DNA of 64,000 nucleotides from Methanogenium organophilum (GCF_026684035.1 NZ_CP113361.1:2170001-2234000), one strand, 5' to 3'. Positions 17,362 to 27,379 are shown, counted from the stretch's first letter. Translations and numbers: made by a program. Notes: generated by a model not told the origin, from the sequence alone.

Positions 17362-17646
17362 GTGCACAAGGAAGAGTTAATCCGGCTCCACAAGATTATG
17401 GCAGAAATAAAAGACAGTTTTGAGGAAGAAAACTCCGAAAATGATTTTTCGGATTATTACGCCCTGAAAATTGATCCGACCCAGGTTCATAAGAGCAAGA
17501 TGGAGCATAAACACGCAATCTTTATTCTTGGACAGGAGATTGCAGAGATTATGAAAGAAAATGAACATTCCGCTCCGAACCGTGTCGCCGCACGCATGCG
17601 TGAGATGGCACGCCGTACGGAAAAAGAGATTGATTATCTCTCCTAA
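17362..17646 (+). CDS. UPF0058 family protein
   Basis: 94 residues, helical and charged: MHKEELIRLHKIMAEIKDSFEEEN, then YALKIDPTQVHKSKMEHKHAIF. This is the archaeal UPF0058 family, function unknown. Family members start with the HKEEL block, which is why GTG 17362 is preferred to GTG 17350; GGTGA lies upstream at normal distance. It ends 5 nt before the stop of the convergent ATP-grasp gene. Confidence 0.82.
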   Translation: MHKEELIRLHKIMAEIKDSFEEENSENDFSDYYALKIDPTQVHKSKMEHKHAIFILGQEIAEIMKENEHSAPNRVAARMREMARRTEKEIDYLS

Positions 17647-17650
17647 ACGG

Positions 17651-18442
17651 TTATTTTTTTAGATCTTCTTTGATGAGATATTCTGCAAGAAGATCAGGGA
17701 TGGGCGCTTCCATGCAGTGCCAGTTGGGTGTGCCATTGACTTCAAGAACGGTATAGCTACTGCCCCTTTCCAAAAGGTCAACACCACAGTAGTCAATACC
17801 GATTGCCCGTGCGGCAGCCCCTGCAACTGTTTTCATCTCTTCGGGAAGGTCCATTATGGCCATGCCGGTCCCGCCCTGGTGAATATTGTGTGCAAACGTG
17901 TCTGAAATACGGACGATGGCACCAACGGCAACGCCACCAATTACAAAGACCCGGTAATCACGGTCATTTTTCACATATTCCTGGAGATAATACGGACCTT
18001 CGGGCAGTTCACTTGTGTCGGTGAACGGGAATATCCCGTTTCCGTCATATCCATAGAGGGGTTTGTAGACCGCCTGTTGATGGCGGGCGAGAAACCGTTT
18101 TGCTTCCGTGAGGGAACCGGTGAATATGGTGTCCGGTGTCGGGACACCTGCTGCCATCAGACGGGCGGTTGTCTGGGCCTTGCTCGCACACACAGCAATT
18201 GCATGCGGGTCATTGACCATGCGGTTTGCAAGGGAAAGGGCGCTGATAACTTCAAACTGGACACCGTCCTGTTTGATGCCGCAGACCCAGATCGTCTCTC
18301 CTGAGATATCCGGTGAAAAGGGGTCTATCGCGTCCAGGTCAAGCAGTTCATATGGGCAGTCCCGCTCTTTTAATGCGCGAATGACCATGCCGGTGGAGTT
18401 GTCATCTGGTGTGTCAGTTGGTTTGGGAACAATGTGGATCAT
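17651..18442 (-). CDS. RimK-type ATP-grasp ligase
   Basis: 263 residues. It has an N-terminal pre-ATP-grasp domain, then AVYKPLYGYDGNGIF (phosphate-binding loop), YYLQEYVKNDRDYRVFVIGG (adenine and metal residues), AHNIHQGGTG and GVDLLERGSSYTVLEVNGTP with the Mg-binding Glu and Asn. The closest groups are the glutamate ligases MptN and CofF that modify methanopterin or F420, and RimK itself. Sequence alone does not separate these, so I give no symbol. The Asn-Gly-Thr-Pro metal site looks intact. Confidence 0.8.
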   Translation of the reverse strand: MIHIVPKPTDTPDDNSTGMVIRALKERDCPYELLDLDAIDPFSPDISGETIWVCGIKQDGVQFEVISALSLANRMVNDPHAIAVCASKAQTTARLMAAGVPTPDTIFTGSLTEAKRFLARHQQAVYKPLYGYDGNGIFPFTDTSELPEGPYYLQEYVKNDRDYRVFVIGGVAVGAIVRISDTFAHNIHQGGTGMAIMDLPEEMKTVAGAAARAIGIDYCGVDLLERGSSYTVLEVNGTPNWHCMEAPIPDLLAEYLIKEDLKK

Positions 18443-18499
18443 CTCTGTACTCCGTGTGATTTAAAAAAGAGGGATTTTTTCCTGTGTAGTGTCTGTCTC

Positions 18500-19999
18500 T
18501 TAGCTAATGGCGTCAGGATCAACAATTTCGTCCTTTGTAATGATGGGTTGTGCATATTTCTGCCAGATCTCTTCCCTGTACACCGGGCCGCTGTTATAGG
18601 TGCAGAAGGGAATCAGGGTGCCGTCAGGGGTGGCATAATGAATACAGCAGCGTTGCACGCGGTCTGTGTCGTAGTTAAAACTGTCCATGAAATGCATAGT
18701 GCCGATAAATATTGCATTCCAGTGGAAATCCCGCAGAGCTGCAAAGTCGTGTTTTACAAGAGTCTGTGCAATTATTTTCCAGAATACGGTGTTGCTGCTG
18801 ATTTTGTTGTTCCTGAGTGATACCCTCATGTCATTGATGCCTTCGACGAGGGTCTTATACTTGTTCAGCGAACCTTCGCCTTGGTTCAGTTTTTCAACCA
18901 TATTTTTGACGGCTTCGAAGAATTCGTCCACATCAACCATTTCATTGATGGGGATGAGTCCGTCTTCGGTGACAAACCCATAGGTTGCCGCCCCGCAGTG
19001 TTGGTGCGTGGTGAACCGTACCTGTGGTTCACCGGTATAGGTCTCTACAAGGTCAGAGAACGGGAGCACACATGGTACCGGGTAGAAGTAATTCTTTTTG
19101 ATGACCCCTCCGGTCTGTTCCTCGATTCTCTCAGCAAGGTCAGGAATGGTTACCCGTTCGCGTGCCACATTATCTGCAGAGGCGGCACCAGTGAATGCCA
19201 CCGGCTGATAGTTAACCCCACGAATCACATCGACATTGTCTGCTGCAAACCGGATGATATCCCCCACTTCATGGTCATTTCTGCCATTAATGATCGTTGG
19301 AACCAATACAACCCCCAGATTTGCTCCTCTGCAGTGTTCGATGACTTTTTTACTGATCTTGATGAGTGGATTTGTTTGCCGGGTGACGCCGTCAAAATGC
19401 AGATAGAGGGTGCTTGTTCCGGCTTCAACAAGGTCTTTTGCATACTGCGGGTCCTGCGCCACCTTGATACCGTTTGTTGCTATCTGTATCTGGCTGAATC
19501 CCATGTCTTTTGCTTTTTTCACAATTGCAAAGAGATCATCACGCATTGTGGGCTCCCCGCCGGAGAATTGCACGGCAGGGGCGGGTACCGGTTTCTGGTC
19601 CCGCAGCATCTGCATCATGGCAACAATGTCATCAAATGACGGTTCATAGATGTAACCGCATGCGTGGGCGTTCGCAAAACAGAAGTCACAGGCAAGGTTG
19701 CAGCGGTTTGTTAAGTCGATATTAGCAAGCAGGGTTCCTGATTTATGGTTGCTGCACAGACCGCAGTCCAGCGGACACCCCTTTGCCGCTTCTTTCTGCG
19801 GATTGTCGATACCTGGTCCGATTCCCTCGAATATATCAAATTTCTTGTACATCTCTGCATCGGACCAGTAGAGATGTTTACTGACACCATGATCTGGGCA
19901 TTCCCGTATGATGTAGATCTGTCCATCCTCTTCGACTACATCTGCCGGCAGAATTGACCCGCATACCGGGCACAGACTTTTTGTTTGTTTTAATACCAT
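18500..19999 (-). CDS. tes: Radical SAM tetraether lipid synthase (Tes-type)
   Basis: 499 residues. An N-terminal zinc/redox region has LCPVCG and ECPDHG, then GCPLDCGLCSNHKSGTLLANI. The radical SAM motif CNLACDFCFANA follows, with SGGEPTMR in the SAM-binding strand. More cysteines near the C-terminus (QHCGAA and QRCCIHY) may bind auxiliary clusters. This matches the MJ0619 family, shown to be the tetraether synthase that couples two archaeol tails into the membrane-spanning lipid. The divergent neighbour carS acts earlier in archaeal lipid synthesis, which supports the call. The leader holds TTTAAATA about 33 nt before the ATG, so it is near leaderless. Confidence 0.85.
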   Translation of the reverse strand: MVLKQTKSLCPVCGSILPADVVEEDGQIYIIRECPDHGVSKHLYWSDAEMYKKFDIFEGIGPGIDNPQKEAAKGCPLDCGLCSNHKSGTLLANIDLTNRCNLACDFCFANAHACGYIYEPSFDDIVAMMQMLRDQKPVPAPAVQFSGGEPTMRDDLFAIVKKAKDMGFSQIQIATNGIKVAQDPQYAKDLVEAGTSTLYLHFDGVTRQTNPLIKISKKVIEHCRGANLGVVLVPTIINGRNDHEVGDIIRFAADNVDVIRGVNYQPVAFTGAASADNVARERVTIPDLAERIEEQTGGVIKKNYFYPVPCVLPFSDLVETYTGEPQVRFTTHQHCGAATYGFVTEDGLIPINEMVDVDEFFEAVKNMVEKLNQGEGSLNKYKTLVEGINDMRVSLRNNKISSNTVFWKIIAQTLVKHDFAALRDFHWNAIFIGTMHFMDSFNYDTDRVQRCCIHYATPDGTLIPFCTYNSGPVYREEIWQKYAQPIITKDEIVDPDAIS

Positions 20000-20094
20000 T
20001 GAACATCACGGAGTTATCAATTATTTAAAATCAACTAATGTTTCCTATTATACATCCCGTCCGTATTAAGGATTGTTTTTCCGACAATTTCTAT

Positions 20095-20102
20095 GTTAAA
20101 TA
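20095..20102 (+). promoter_or_regulatory. TATA-like box for the carS operon
   Basis: GTTAAATA lies about 50 nt before the GGGGAGGA ribosome site at 20152-20159. A start about 25 nt downstream would include that site in the mRNA. A second possible box (TTATAATC near 20135) would put the RNA start at or past the ribosome site and fits less well. Confidence 0.4.
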
Positions 20103-20165
20103 GAAATCCGATACCTTAATGGTTTCTTTCGGTCTTATAATCTGTACTTCCGGGGAGGAATTGGT

Positions 20166-20705
20166 ATCAATATTTATGACATTCTGTTTTCTCTGCTCCT
20201 CGCGTTCTGGATTATGATCCCTGCCTATGTCCCCAATTCCGCGGCGGCTGTGTTTGGCGGCGGAAGGCCGGTGGATGGCGGGAGAAACTGGCGTGACGGG
20301 AGACGGATGCTGGGTGACGGAAAGACCTGGCGGGGCTTTTTTGGTGGTGTTCTCTCAGGAATTGTCATAGGGATCGCTCAGGTGGCGGCAGAACCATACC
20401 TTGGTCTCTCGCTTCTGACCCCTTCTGTAGTGGTCTGCCTCGCAGCAGGCGCGCTTCTGGGAGATATGGTGAAAAGCTTTGCGAAAAGGCGTCTTAATAA
20501 GACGCGTGGCGAGGAATGGTTGATCGCAGACCAGTATGATCTGGTGGTGGGGGCATTTGTTCTGCTCCTCATCTTCAATTATTCCTGGGTCGCGACCACA
20601 ATCACCCCACTCATACTGGTCTGGATTCTCATCCTGACCCCGCTTCTCCACCGTGGGGTAAACATTATCGGCTATCTCATAGGAGTGAAAGATGTACCAT
20701 GGTAG
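20166..20705 (+). CDS. carS: CDP-archaeol synthase
   Basis: Membrane cytidylyltransferase that activates digeranylgeranylglyceryl phosphate with CTP. It has LPAYVPNSAA-like (IPAYVPNSAA), GGGRPVDGG, LGDGKTWRGFFGG and GALLGDMVKSFAKRR, plus IADQYDLVVGA: the CarS signature in five hydrophobic segments. The first ATG in frame (20214) would cut off most of the first membrane helix, which reads INIYDILFSLLLAFWIM upstream. A strong GGGGAGGA is at 20152-20159, but no ATG, GTG or TTG follows in frame; ATC 20166 or ATT 20160 or 20172 would be the start. I mark 20166 as the best guess from spacing. First gene of carS-pyrE-purD-argF; it overlaps pyrE by 7 nt. Confidence 0.85.
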   Translation: MNIYDILFSLLLAFWIMIPAYVPNSAAAVFGGGRPVDGGRNWRDGRRMLGDGKTWRGFFGGVLSGIVIGIAQVAAEPYLGLSLLTPSVVVCLAAGALLGDMVKSFAKRRLNKTRGEEWLIADQYDLVVGAFVLLLIFNYSWVATTITPLILVWILILTPLLHRGVNIIGYLIGVKDVPW

Positions 20706-21226
20706 AAATTATTGTGAATGAATCTGTGAAAGAGTCCCTGATTGCCTTCGGGGCAATACAGTTTGGTGAATTTACCCTCGCATCGGGGGCAAAGAGCACG
20801 TACTATATCAATATCAAAGATGCAGCAACCCAACCTGGCCTGCTCACGGCAATCGGCAGTGCCATCGCCGACCTGGGGCCATATGATTGCATCGCTGGTG
20901 TTGCGGTGGGTGCGGTGCCTATTGCAGTTGCCGCCTCACTTGCGTCCGGGATACCCTATGCAATCATCCGCAAGGGGGAGAAGGGATATGGCGTGGGAGG
21001 CACCATCATCGGGGATGTAAAAGGGAAACATGTGCTCTTAGTGGAGGACGTCACGACATCCGGAGGCAGTGTCATGTACGGCATTACTGCTCTGCGGGAG
21101 GCAGGAGCAGTTGTGGATACCGTTGTGACCGTCGTGGATCGCGAGCAGGGGGCATCCGAGCGCCTGACTGAAGCCGGCATTACTTTGGTTCCGCTCGTGC
21201 GTGTCTCTGACCTTCTCCCTCAATAA
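20699..21226 (+). CDS. pyrE: Orotate phosphoribosyltransferase
   Basis: 175 residues of the type I phosphoribosyltransferase fold: [18 protein letters not shown], the hood lysine in [10 protein letters not shown], and the PRPP loop [13 protein letters not shown]. It makes orotidine monophosphate from orotate and PRPP. It overlaps carS and precedes purD by 28 nt, in a run mixing lipid, pyrimidine, purine and arginine genes. Confidence 0.95.
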   Translation: MVEIIVNESVKESLIAFGAIQFGEFTLASGAKSTYYINIKDAATQPGLLTAIGSAIADLGPYDCIAGVAVGAVPIAVAASLASGIPYAIIRKGEKGYGVGGTIIGDVKGKHVLLVEDVTTSGGSVMYGITALREAGAVVDTVVTVVDREQGASERLTEAGITLVPLVRVSDLLPQ

Positions 21227-21254
21227 TAACCTTTTAGCAGTCTGCACTGCAATA

Positions 21255-22547
21255 ATGAATATGAAAATTCTTGTTGTGGGTGGAGGTGGCAGAGAGCATG
21301 CACTTGCTGATGCCCTCTCACGCAGCAGCAATGTTGAAATCTATTCTGTAATGGGGAAAGAAAACCCCGGTATCGCTGCACTTTCTGCAGATGTGTACAT
21401 CTGTAAGGAGACGGAAATAGACCTGGTTGCTGAATACGCAGAGGCGCATGGGATTCTTTATGCAGTCGTTGGCCCCGAGGCACCTCTGGAGGCAGGCCTC
21501 GCTGATGCTCTCGCTGCCCGGGGTATCGCCTGTATTGGCCCCCGGAAGGAAGCCGCACGGCTGGAGACCGACAAGGAGTTCTGTCGGAACCTGATGCGTG
21601 ATCATGGGATCGAGGGGTGCCCCGGATATGCGGCATTCCATGATCCGGAAGAGGCATGCCGGTATATCGATGCCCATGACGCTGACCTTGCCATCAAGCC
21701 GATCGGCCTGACCGGCGGCAAAGGGGTCAAGATAATGGGGGAACACCTTGACCGCGAGGGTGCGAAGGCATATATTCGTGAGATTGGTGGGGAAGTTGTC
21801 CTCGAAGAGCGGCTGATCGGTGAAGAGTTCACCCTGATGGCATTCGTTGACGGTACCCATCTCGTGCCGATGCCTCTGGTCCAGGATCACAAACGAGCAT
21901 ATGAGGGGGATATCGGCCCGAATACCGGCGGAATGGGTTCTTACTCTATGGAAGATCATTCCTTCCCGTTTGTCACAGATGAAGACAAAAACCAGGCGTT
22001 TGCTATTATGGAGCAGGTCATCGCTGCACTGAATGCAGAAGGTCTCCCCTATGTCGGTTTCCTCTATGGCCAGTTCATGAATACTGCAGGTGGTCCCAAG
22101 GTGATCGAGTTCAATGCCCGGTTTGGTGATCCGGAGGCGATGAATCTTCTTACGCTTCTGACCTCTGACTTTGGAGCGATCCTCGGTAAGATGGCGTCAG
22201 GCACGCTTACCCCGGCCGATGTGACCTTCGCACCGAAGGCATCGGTCTGCAAATATCTGGTGCCGGAAGGCTATCCCGACGCTCCGCAGAACGGTGAGCG
22301 TCTCACCATCGGAGACTATGGGGGCGCGAAACTATTCTTTGCAAATATTACCTGTGAGGATGGTGTGTACTATACCCAGACGTCCCGCACCCTTGCATTT
22401 GTGGGGGTCGGTGACACCCTTGCCGAGGCTGAAGCACAGGCACAGGCGGGAGCAGATGCGGTCTCCGGCAGTGTTCGCTACCGCCGTGATATCGGAACGC
22501 AGGCGGTACTTGAACGAAGGATCGCCCATATGAGGGAGATCCGATGA
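21255..22547 (+). CDS. purD: Phosphoribosylamine-glycine ligase
   Basis: ATP-grasp enzyme of the second step of purine synthesis. N-terminal [19 protein letters not shown] binds the substrate, [16 protein letters not shown] is the ATP-grasp loop, and [24 protein letters not shown] and the C-terminal domain are normal. The family starts at MKILVVG, so ATG 21255 or 21261 is right and the frame upstream to 21201 is excluded. Overlaps argF by 4 nt (ATGA). Confidence 0.95.
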   Translation: MNMKILVVGGGGREHALADALSRSSNVEIYSVMGKENPGIAALSADVYICKETEIDLVAEYAEAHGILYAVVGPEAPLEAGLADALAARGIACIGPRKEAARLETDKEFCRNLMRDHGIEGCPGYAAFHDPEEACRYIDAHDADLAIKPIGLTGGKGVKIMGEHLDREGAKAYIREIGGEVVLEERLIGEEFTLMAFVDGTHLVPMPLVQDHKRAYEGDIGPNTGGMGSYSMEDHSFPFVTDEDKNQAFAIMEQVIAALNAEGLPYVGFLYGQFMNTAGGPKVIEFNARFGDPEAMNLLTLLTSDFGAILGKMASGTLTPADVTFAPKASVCKYLVPEGYPDAPQNGERLTIGDYGGAKLFFANITCEDGVYYTQTSRTLAFVGVGDTLAEAEAQAQAGADAVSGSVRYRRDIGTQAVLERRIAHMREIR

Positions 22548-23452
22548 AACGCGACCTCCTCTCCATACAGGACCTCTCCGGCGGCGAGCTGCAGAATATT
22601 GTGGATTCTGCAATTCATCTCAAGGCCCTGCGCGAAGCAGGCACCGACCATGCGCTCCCCCGGAAGTGCACACTCGGGATGATCTTTGAGAAGGCATCCA
22701 CCCGGACGCGGACATCTTTTGAAGTGGGGATGTTTGAGCTGGGTGGGCATGCCCTCTTTATGAACCCGAATGATATGCAGCTGGGACGCGGAGAGGAGGT
22801 GCGTGATACTGCCCGTGTTCTCTCACGGTACCTCTCTCTGATTATGATCCGTTCGTATCTCCATGAAACAGCAGTTGAGCTGGCCGGGTACGCGGAAATT
22901 CCCGTTATAAACGGTCTTTCTGATCGGGAACACCCCTGCCAGATCCTTGCAGATATCATGACGATGAAAGAGGAGTTTGGAACAACGGAGGGTCTCCGGG
23001 TGGCATATATCGGTGATAGCAACAATGTCTGTAATTCCCTTCTTCTTGCAGCACCCCTCGCCGGCTATGAGATGGCAGTCGCATCTCCGGAAGGATTTCT
23101 GCCGGATGACGATATTGTAACTCAGGCAGAGCGTACCGGAGCCCGGTTTGATATTACCACATCTCCGAAAGAGGCGGTTTCAGGTGCAGATGTCATCTAC
23201 ACGGATACCTGGGTTTCAATGGGGAGTGAGACAGAACATGACGCCCGCATTCGCGCCTTTGCGGGGTTCACAGTGGATGAGGCACTGGTGCAGCACGCAC
23301 AAGACGGCGCAAAAGTGCTGCACTGCCTTCCTGCGCACCGGGGGGAGGAGATAACAGGCCCCGTCATGGACGGCCCCTCATCTCTAATATGGAACCAGGC
23401 GGAAAATCGCCTGCATGCCCAGAAAGCACTCATGATGATGCTTCTGGAATAA
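22544..23452 (+). CDS. argF: Ornithine carbamoyltransferase
   Basis: 302 residues. The carbamoyl-phosphate loop STRTR is at 52-56, [11 protein letters not shown] follows, [12 protein letters not shown] starts the ornithine domain and [10 protein letters not shown] is the ornithine/active-site loop. The enzyme makes citrulline from ornithine, feeding ArgG (encoded at 26.2-27.4 kb on the other strand). Last gene of the carS operon; the spacer behind it holds two intergenic repeats. Confidence 0.95.
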   Translation: MKRDLLSIQDLSGGELQNIVDSAIHLKALREAGTDHALPRKCTLGMIFEKASTRTRTSFEVGMFELGGHALFMNPNDMQLGRGEEVRDTARVLSRYLSLIMIRSYLHETAVELAGYAEIPVINGLSDREHPCQILADIMTMKEEFGTTEGLRVAYIGDSNNVCNSLLLAAPLAGYEMAVASPEGFLPDDDIVTQAERTGARFDITTSPKEAVSGADVIYTDTWVSMGSETEHDARIRAFAGFTVDEALVQHAQDGAKVLHCLPAHRGEEITGPVMDGPSSLIWNQAENRLHAQKALMMMLLE

Positions 23453-23627
23453 ATTTTTATTTTCTACAACATATTTATGTATGTAATTCAATTTTTTCCA
23501 AAATTATTTGATGATGTATTGGTGGGCCATGGTGACGGACCATATGCTGTTTGTTCCGCCCAAACTTTTGCATGTGAGACGAGTGATGTATGGTTGATGT
23601 GTGAGAGGGAGTCAGACACCTCCATCG

Positions 23628-23698
23628 CATGAACTGCTTCTCCCCTTTTGGGGAGAGGAGGAGCCCGGCGCATGCCGGGCGGGCGAGAGGGGTTTTGA
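23628..23698 (+). repeat. Type 2 intergenic element, copy 1
   Basis: Begins near TGAACTGCTTC, then the hairpin TCTCCCC-TTTT-GGGGAGA, GGAGGAG, and a second GC hairpin GCCCGGC-GCAT-GCCGGGC followed by GGGCGAGAGGGGTTTT. The two tandem units at 41.3-41.8 kb share this order. It lies between argF and a convergent small gene. Confidence 0.65.
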
Positions 23699-23814
23699 TA
23701 TTTGGTTCAATTATTTTTGCTTTATGTTTCTGATGAAATGTATCCGCAAAATGAGAAATTTTGAAAGATTTCTTTTCTGAAATTATGTGGGTTATTCGTT
23801 TCATCAAATCAAAA

Positions 23815-23908
23815 GGCAAGGGAGGGGGTGCCCCCCTCCCTGCCTGACCCTCCCCCTTAGGTGATAGAGGTCGCAAGGGGGACGGGCGAGCGTCCCCCTT
23901 GCTCCTGT
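23815..23908 (+). repeat. Type 1 intergenic three-hairpin element, copy 2
   Basis: GGGAGGGGG...CCCCCTCCC, then GACCCTCCCCC...GGTGATAGAG, GTCGCA, then AAGGGGGAC-GGGCGAGC-GTCCCCCTT and GCTCCTGTTTT. Same order of parts as the copy at 13.6 kb; the first arm and third hairpin have changed in sequence but kept pairing. The remaining bases of 23453-24025 hold no gene. Confidence 0.75.
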
Positions 23909-24025
23909 TTTCACTTCGGGCAGAATTCACAGAATTTCCAAGTGTGGTATATGGCCGACAAAAAAATATGGGAATTTCTCAGATATTCATCCCCCCCGGA
24001 TTGGCGGGGTGACCTGCATATCAAA

Positions 24026-24307
24026 TCAATAATTCAGCAATTTCATAAAATCGAGAATCGGCATCGTGCGATTATTTTTTGCATCTTCAATCATCAGGAT
24101 AATTTCTTCCAGGATCTCGTCATCGTTCTTCGTCGGTGCCCCCCGCAGAAAGGTTTCCAGTGCTTTATGCTGGTATATCGTATGCTGAAGCCGGATGTCG
24201 CGATGGCCGACGACTGCGACAAAGCCATTGCATTTGCTGTCGAAGGTGATCGAGATGATGCTGTCGACATTGACATAGTTATTTTCGATGGACTTGATCC
24301 AGACCAT
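24026..24307 (-). CDS. Small hypothetical protein
   Basis: 93 residues from ATG 24307 (VWIKSIENNYVNVDSIISI), with a strand-rich first half and an acidic helical second half (KNDDEILEEIILMIEDAKNN). No family recognised. It is the last of three leftward genes after marker 14, 62 nt from the previous one. The longer frame to 24361 would overlap the preceding gene's terminal region and is less likely. Confidence 0.5.
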   Translation of the reverse strand: MVWIKSIENNYVNVDSIISITFDSKCNGFVAVVGHRDIRLQHTIYQHKALETFLRGAPTKNDDEILEEIILMIEDAKNNRTMPILDFMKLLNY

Positions 24308-24369
24308 TATACTTAGAATATTCGGGATGCAAAATAATAGAGTTTTGGAATTTTTTTTCAAAAAAAGAA

Positions 24370-24603
24370 TTATACTTCTGAAATGTAGGCTTCCAACCGG
24401 TTATAGAGGTCTTCCTGCACCTTCTCCAGAACCTCTTTTGTCCCACGGAAGGCAATCAGTTCGCGGCTATCCCCTTCCATGTTTGCGAAGTAGAGCTGCC
24501 GTTTTCGCATCACAACTTCAACGTCATACTGTTCACTGATCTCGTAGATCATTTTCCGGGGCACACCCGGAGGAACGATCAGGTCGAATTTATCTTCTGT
24601 CAT
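24370..24603 (-). CDS. Small hypothetical protein following marker 14
   Basis: 77 residues: DLIVPPGVPRKMIYEISEQY, VEVVMRKRQLYFANMEGD, ELIAFRGTKEVLEKVQEDLY. It looks like a small alpha/beta domain, possibly KH-like, without an obvious catalytic site. It begins 10 nt after the marker 14 stop, so it is co-transcribed and may act with it. Not assigned to a named family. Confidence 0.65.
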   Translation of the reverse strand: MTEDKFDLIVPPGVPRKMIYEISEQYDVEVVMRKRQLYFANMEGDSRELIAFRGTKEVLEKVQEDLYNRLEAYISEV

Positions 24604-24613
24604 ATATTTTCAC

Positions 24614-26107
24614 CTACTTTCCGATTTTCATGCGCCTGTTCATGATACACGGCCCGCCGCGTACGCCCCCGATTGGTTCTTTTGGTTTCCCAAGGGAGAG
24701 CATGCAGCGTCCCATGAGTGCCGCACCACGTGCCAGACCGTCATCCACAAAGATGACATGGTCATTGGGATTCTCAAAAAGACCGCGTTCTGTGATCCCT
24801 TCCATGATTATCTCAGGTTTTCTTCCGGATATCGCCGCCCTGCCGGTAAATCCGATAGAGGCATTGGGGGGGATAAGGCCTTCATCTGCTGCGACATACA
24901 CCAGACGCAGGGCCATCTTTGCACAGACATGGTCGATAACCTGTGTCAGGACATCTTTCCCATGATTCCTATATATATCTGCCCCAATTTCTTTAAGAAT
25001 CTCTTCTCCGCTGTAATCTTTACCTGCGTCACAGCCGATCATGGCAATGCCGGATTCCATTGCAATATCGGCACAGACAGGGACTTTACCGAAATGTTTG
25101 CGGTCCGGCGGGACGATTCTGATATCAATTGTTTCATGGATCTGTTCTTCATACTCCCTGACTTTGGCAGTCTTTTTTCTGGAAAGGCCGCCGATTATGC
25201 TTTTTTCACCAAAGAGGTCGAGAGCTGTCCCTTTTCCTTCCTGCACAAGTCCGGTACCACGGACGATTGCATCTGGTATGGCTCCCGCAAGGCCGCAAAA
25301 ATTACCAATGGTTCGTGCAAAGGGATACTCGGCCTTTGGGTCAACGTCACTGGTAATCCTGCCGTCCAGTGTAGTTCCGAAATCAATGGAGATGCAGGGG
25401 TTTCTGAAGTCAACCGTAGTCCATTTGGCGCCCTCTTTGATTCCTGCCATCGCAAGTTCCCCCTCCATCTCGTTTGCGACCATTTCAACTCCTGATGAAC
25501 CGATAGGAGGAGTGACTCCTGCTACTGTGCCGCAGAAGGTCACTTTATCTGCAAAACTGAAGTCCTGCAGTTTTTTGGGAAGATTGTCTTTTGACATGGG
25601 GGGTGTCATCTTCTTTGGCGGCACCCCGGCCATCAGGCATCCGTTTGCAAGTGACTTGACAAAGTCGCCGATCTGGTCCGGAGAATCCATTGCGGCAACC
25701 ACACCCGTTGAACGCACTACAAAATCCAGATCATCCGTTATAGAGAGTCCTGCATCCTTATGGCATTTTATCAGGGTATCCCGTACAAGTTCTGAGACTG
25801 ACTCCTTTGTGATCGGTGTTCCGACAAGGGTTGCACCAAAGATTTCCTCGCCCTCTTTTGGCAACCGCACATCACGGCTCATTGATACCGTTTTATTGAT
25901 TATGTAGGAACGCCCTGTCTCCAGGTTTGTGCCGGTCAGGATGCATTTGGTGGTGGTATTCCCCATTTCAACAGACGCAACGATGAAATATGGCTTCACA
26001 CGGTATTCCGGTTTCTGAAGCCCCGCTCCCTGTCCCGATGTTGGCGGAGGTGGACTCTCAACAATATTTGGGGTCGGTTTTTTAAACCGGTCGAAAAAGG
26101 CACACAT
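24614..26107 (-). CDS. Methanogenesis marker protein 14
   Basis: 497 residues with the TIGR03285 pattern. A short proline-rich N-terminus (ESPPPPTSGQGAG) precedes VASVEMGNTTTKCILTG, a phosphate-1-like loop of the ASKHA (actin/Hsp70/acetate kinase) fold. VRSTGVVAAMD, ISIDFGTTLDGRIT, VCADIAMESGIAMIGCDAGKDY and VFVDDGLARGAALMG are further conserved blocks. The family occurs in methanogens, and its ASKHA-like fold suggests an ATP-dependent activator of a corrinoid or metal enzyme; the actual partner is unknown. First of three leftward genes. Confidence 0.9.
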   Translation of the reverse strand: MCAFFDRFKKPTPNIVESPPPPTSGQGAGLQKPEYRVKPYFIVASVEMGNTTTKCILTGTNLETGRSYIINKTVSMSRDVRLPKEGEEIFGATLVGTPITKESVSELVRDTLIKCHKDAGLSITDDLDFVVRSTGVVAAMDSPDQIGDFVKSLANGCLMAGVPPKKMTPPMSKDNLPKKLQDFSFADKVTFCGTVAGVTPPIGSSGVEMVANEMEGELAMAGIKEGAKWTTVDFRNPCISIDFGTTLDGRITSDVDPKAEYPFARTIGNFCGLAGAIPDAIVRGTGLVQEGKGTALDLFGEKSIIGGLSRKKTAKVREYEEQIHETIDIRIVPPDRKHFGKVPVCADIAMESGIAMIGCDAGKDYSGEEILKEIGADIYRNHGKDVLTQVIDHVCAKMALRLVYVAADEGLIPPNASIGFTGRAAISGRKPEIIMEGITERGLFENPNDHVIFVDDGLARGAALMGRCMLSLGKPKEPIGGVRGGPCIMNRRMKIGK

Positions 26108-26194
26108 AATAGACCGTTTTCCGATTATCTGATGTTATATTTTTCGATACCACAAAATCGCAGATGTGTCAATGCGAAAAAAGGAATATTTTGC

Positions 26195-27379
26195 TTATTT
26201 TCTGAGCTGTGCGAGTAATCTTGCCTGGAACCCATAGTAGGCGGAGAAGCCGACTGCATCATTCTGGTCGATTGTCGTACTCTCAAAGGACACGAGATCG
26301 TCAGAATAGACAGCTTCCTTTGCGCTTCTTCCGGCTACGGTTACACTACCCTTATAGAGCACGACATCAACGGTGCCTGTCACCCGTTCCTGTGTTTTGT
26401 CAACAAAGGCGGAGAGTGCTGCAAAGAGAGGTTCGTCCACAAGACCCATGTATCCCAGTTCTGACCATTTGTCATCGACGATTGCCTTGAACGCGAGTTC
26501 CTGTCTGGTTAGCACGAGGCGTTCCAGGTCGGCATGTGCCTTCAGGAGCACGGTTGCTGCCGGGTGTTCATAGACCTCACGGGCCTTGAGGCCTAAAATC
26601 CGGTCTTCAATCATGTCATTTCTGCCGACGCCGTTTGCACCGGCAATTTCATTGAGTTTACGGATGAGCGCATATCCGTCAAGGCGTTCTCCGTCAAGAG
26701 AGACCGGAACACCGTTTTCAAAGCCGATTGCAAGTTCACGTGGTTCGTCAGGCGCTGCAGTGGCAGATACTGTCCATGCATAGATGTCTTCAGGAGGGTG
26801 GAATGCCGGGTCTTCCAGTTGCCCGCCCTCAATAGACCTGCTCCAGCAGTTCTCATCGACGGAATATGGCTTCTCCTTTACAACAGGCACGGGAATACCG
26901 TGTTTTTCAGCATATTCCATCTCCCATTCACGTGTCAGGTTCATCTCACGCATCGGTGCGATGATATCAAGCCCTTCTTTGCGGAAGATGAAGTCAAACC
27001 GCAGCTGGTCATTTCCTTTTCCCGTGCAGCCGTGGGATACGGCGGTTGCCCCTTCTGCCTTGGCGATTTTTGCGATCTCTTCAGCGATAAGCGGGCGGGC
27101 AAGGGCTGTTCCCATTGGATACCCTTCATATGAACCGTTTGCCTTGATTGACGGGAAGAGTTGTTCGGTGACAAACCGCTCCTTGATGTCAATGGTGTAG
27201 TGTTTATCTCCAATTAGTTCCCCTTTTTCGGTTGCTACCCTGATGTCCTCATCCGGCTGTCCCACATCGACTGCAACAGTAACAACGGTGTCAAACCCAT
27301 ACTGCTCTTTCAGGAGGGGTACACAGATTGATGTGTCAAGACCTCCGGAAAAAGCAAGAATAACAGTACCCTTTCCCAT
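26195..27379 (-). CDS. argG: Argininosuccinate synthase
   Basis: 394 residues. The ATP pyrophosphatase loop AFSGGLDTS is at 9-17, [14 protein letters not shown] follows, then [21 protein letters not shown], the citrulline/aspartate contacts and a C-terminal helix for tetramer formation. It joins citrulline and aspartate in the penultimate step of arginine synthesis. It stands alone, with argH not in the window; the 264-nt gap upstream holds its promoter and no further gene. Confidence 0.96.
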   Translation of the reverse strand: MGKGTVILAFSGGLDTSICVPLLKEQYGFDTVVTVAVDVGQPDEDIRVATEKGELIGDKHYTIDIKERFVTEQLFPSIKANGSYEGYPMGTALARPLIAEEIAKIAKAEGATAVSHGCTGKGNDQLRFDFIFRKEGLDIIAPMREMNLTREWEMEYAEKHGIPVPVVKEKPYSVDENCWSRSIEGGQLEDPAFHPPEDIYAWTVSATAAPDEPRELAIGFENGVPVSLDGERLDGYALIRKLNEIAGANGVGRNDMIEDRILGLKAREVYEHPAATVLLKAHADLERLVLTRQELAFKAIVDDKWSELGYMGLVDEPLFAALSAFVDKTQERVTGTVDVVLYKGSVTVAGRSAKEAVYSDDLVSFESTTIDQNDAVGFSAYYGFQARLLAQLRK

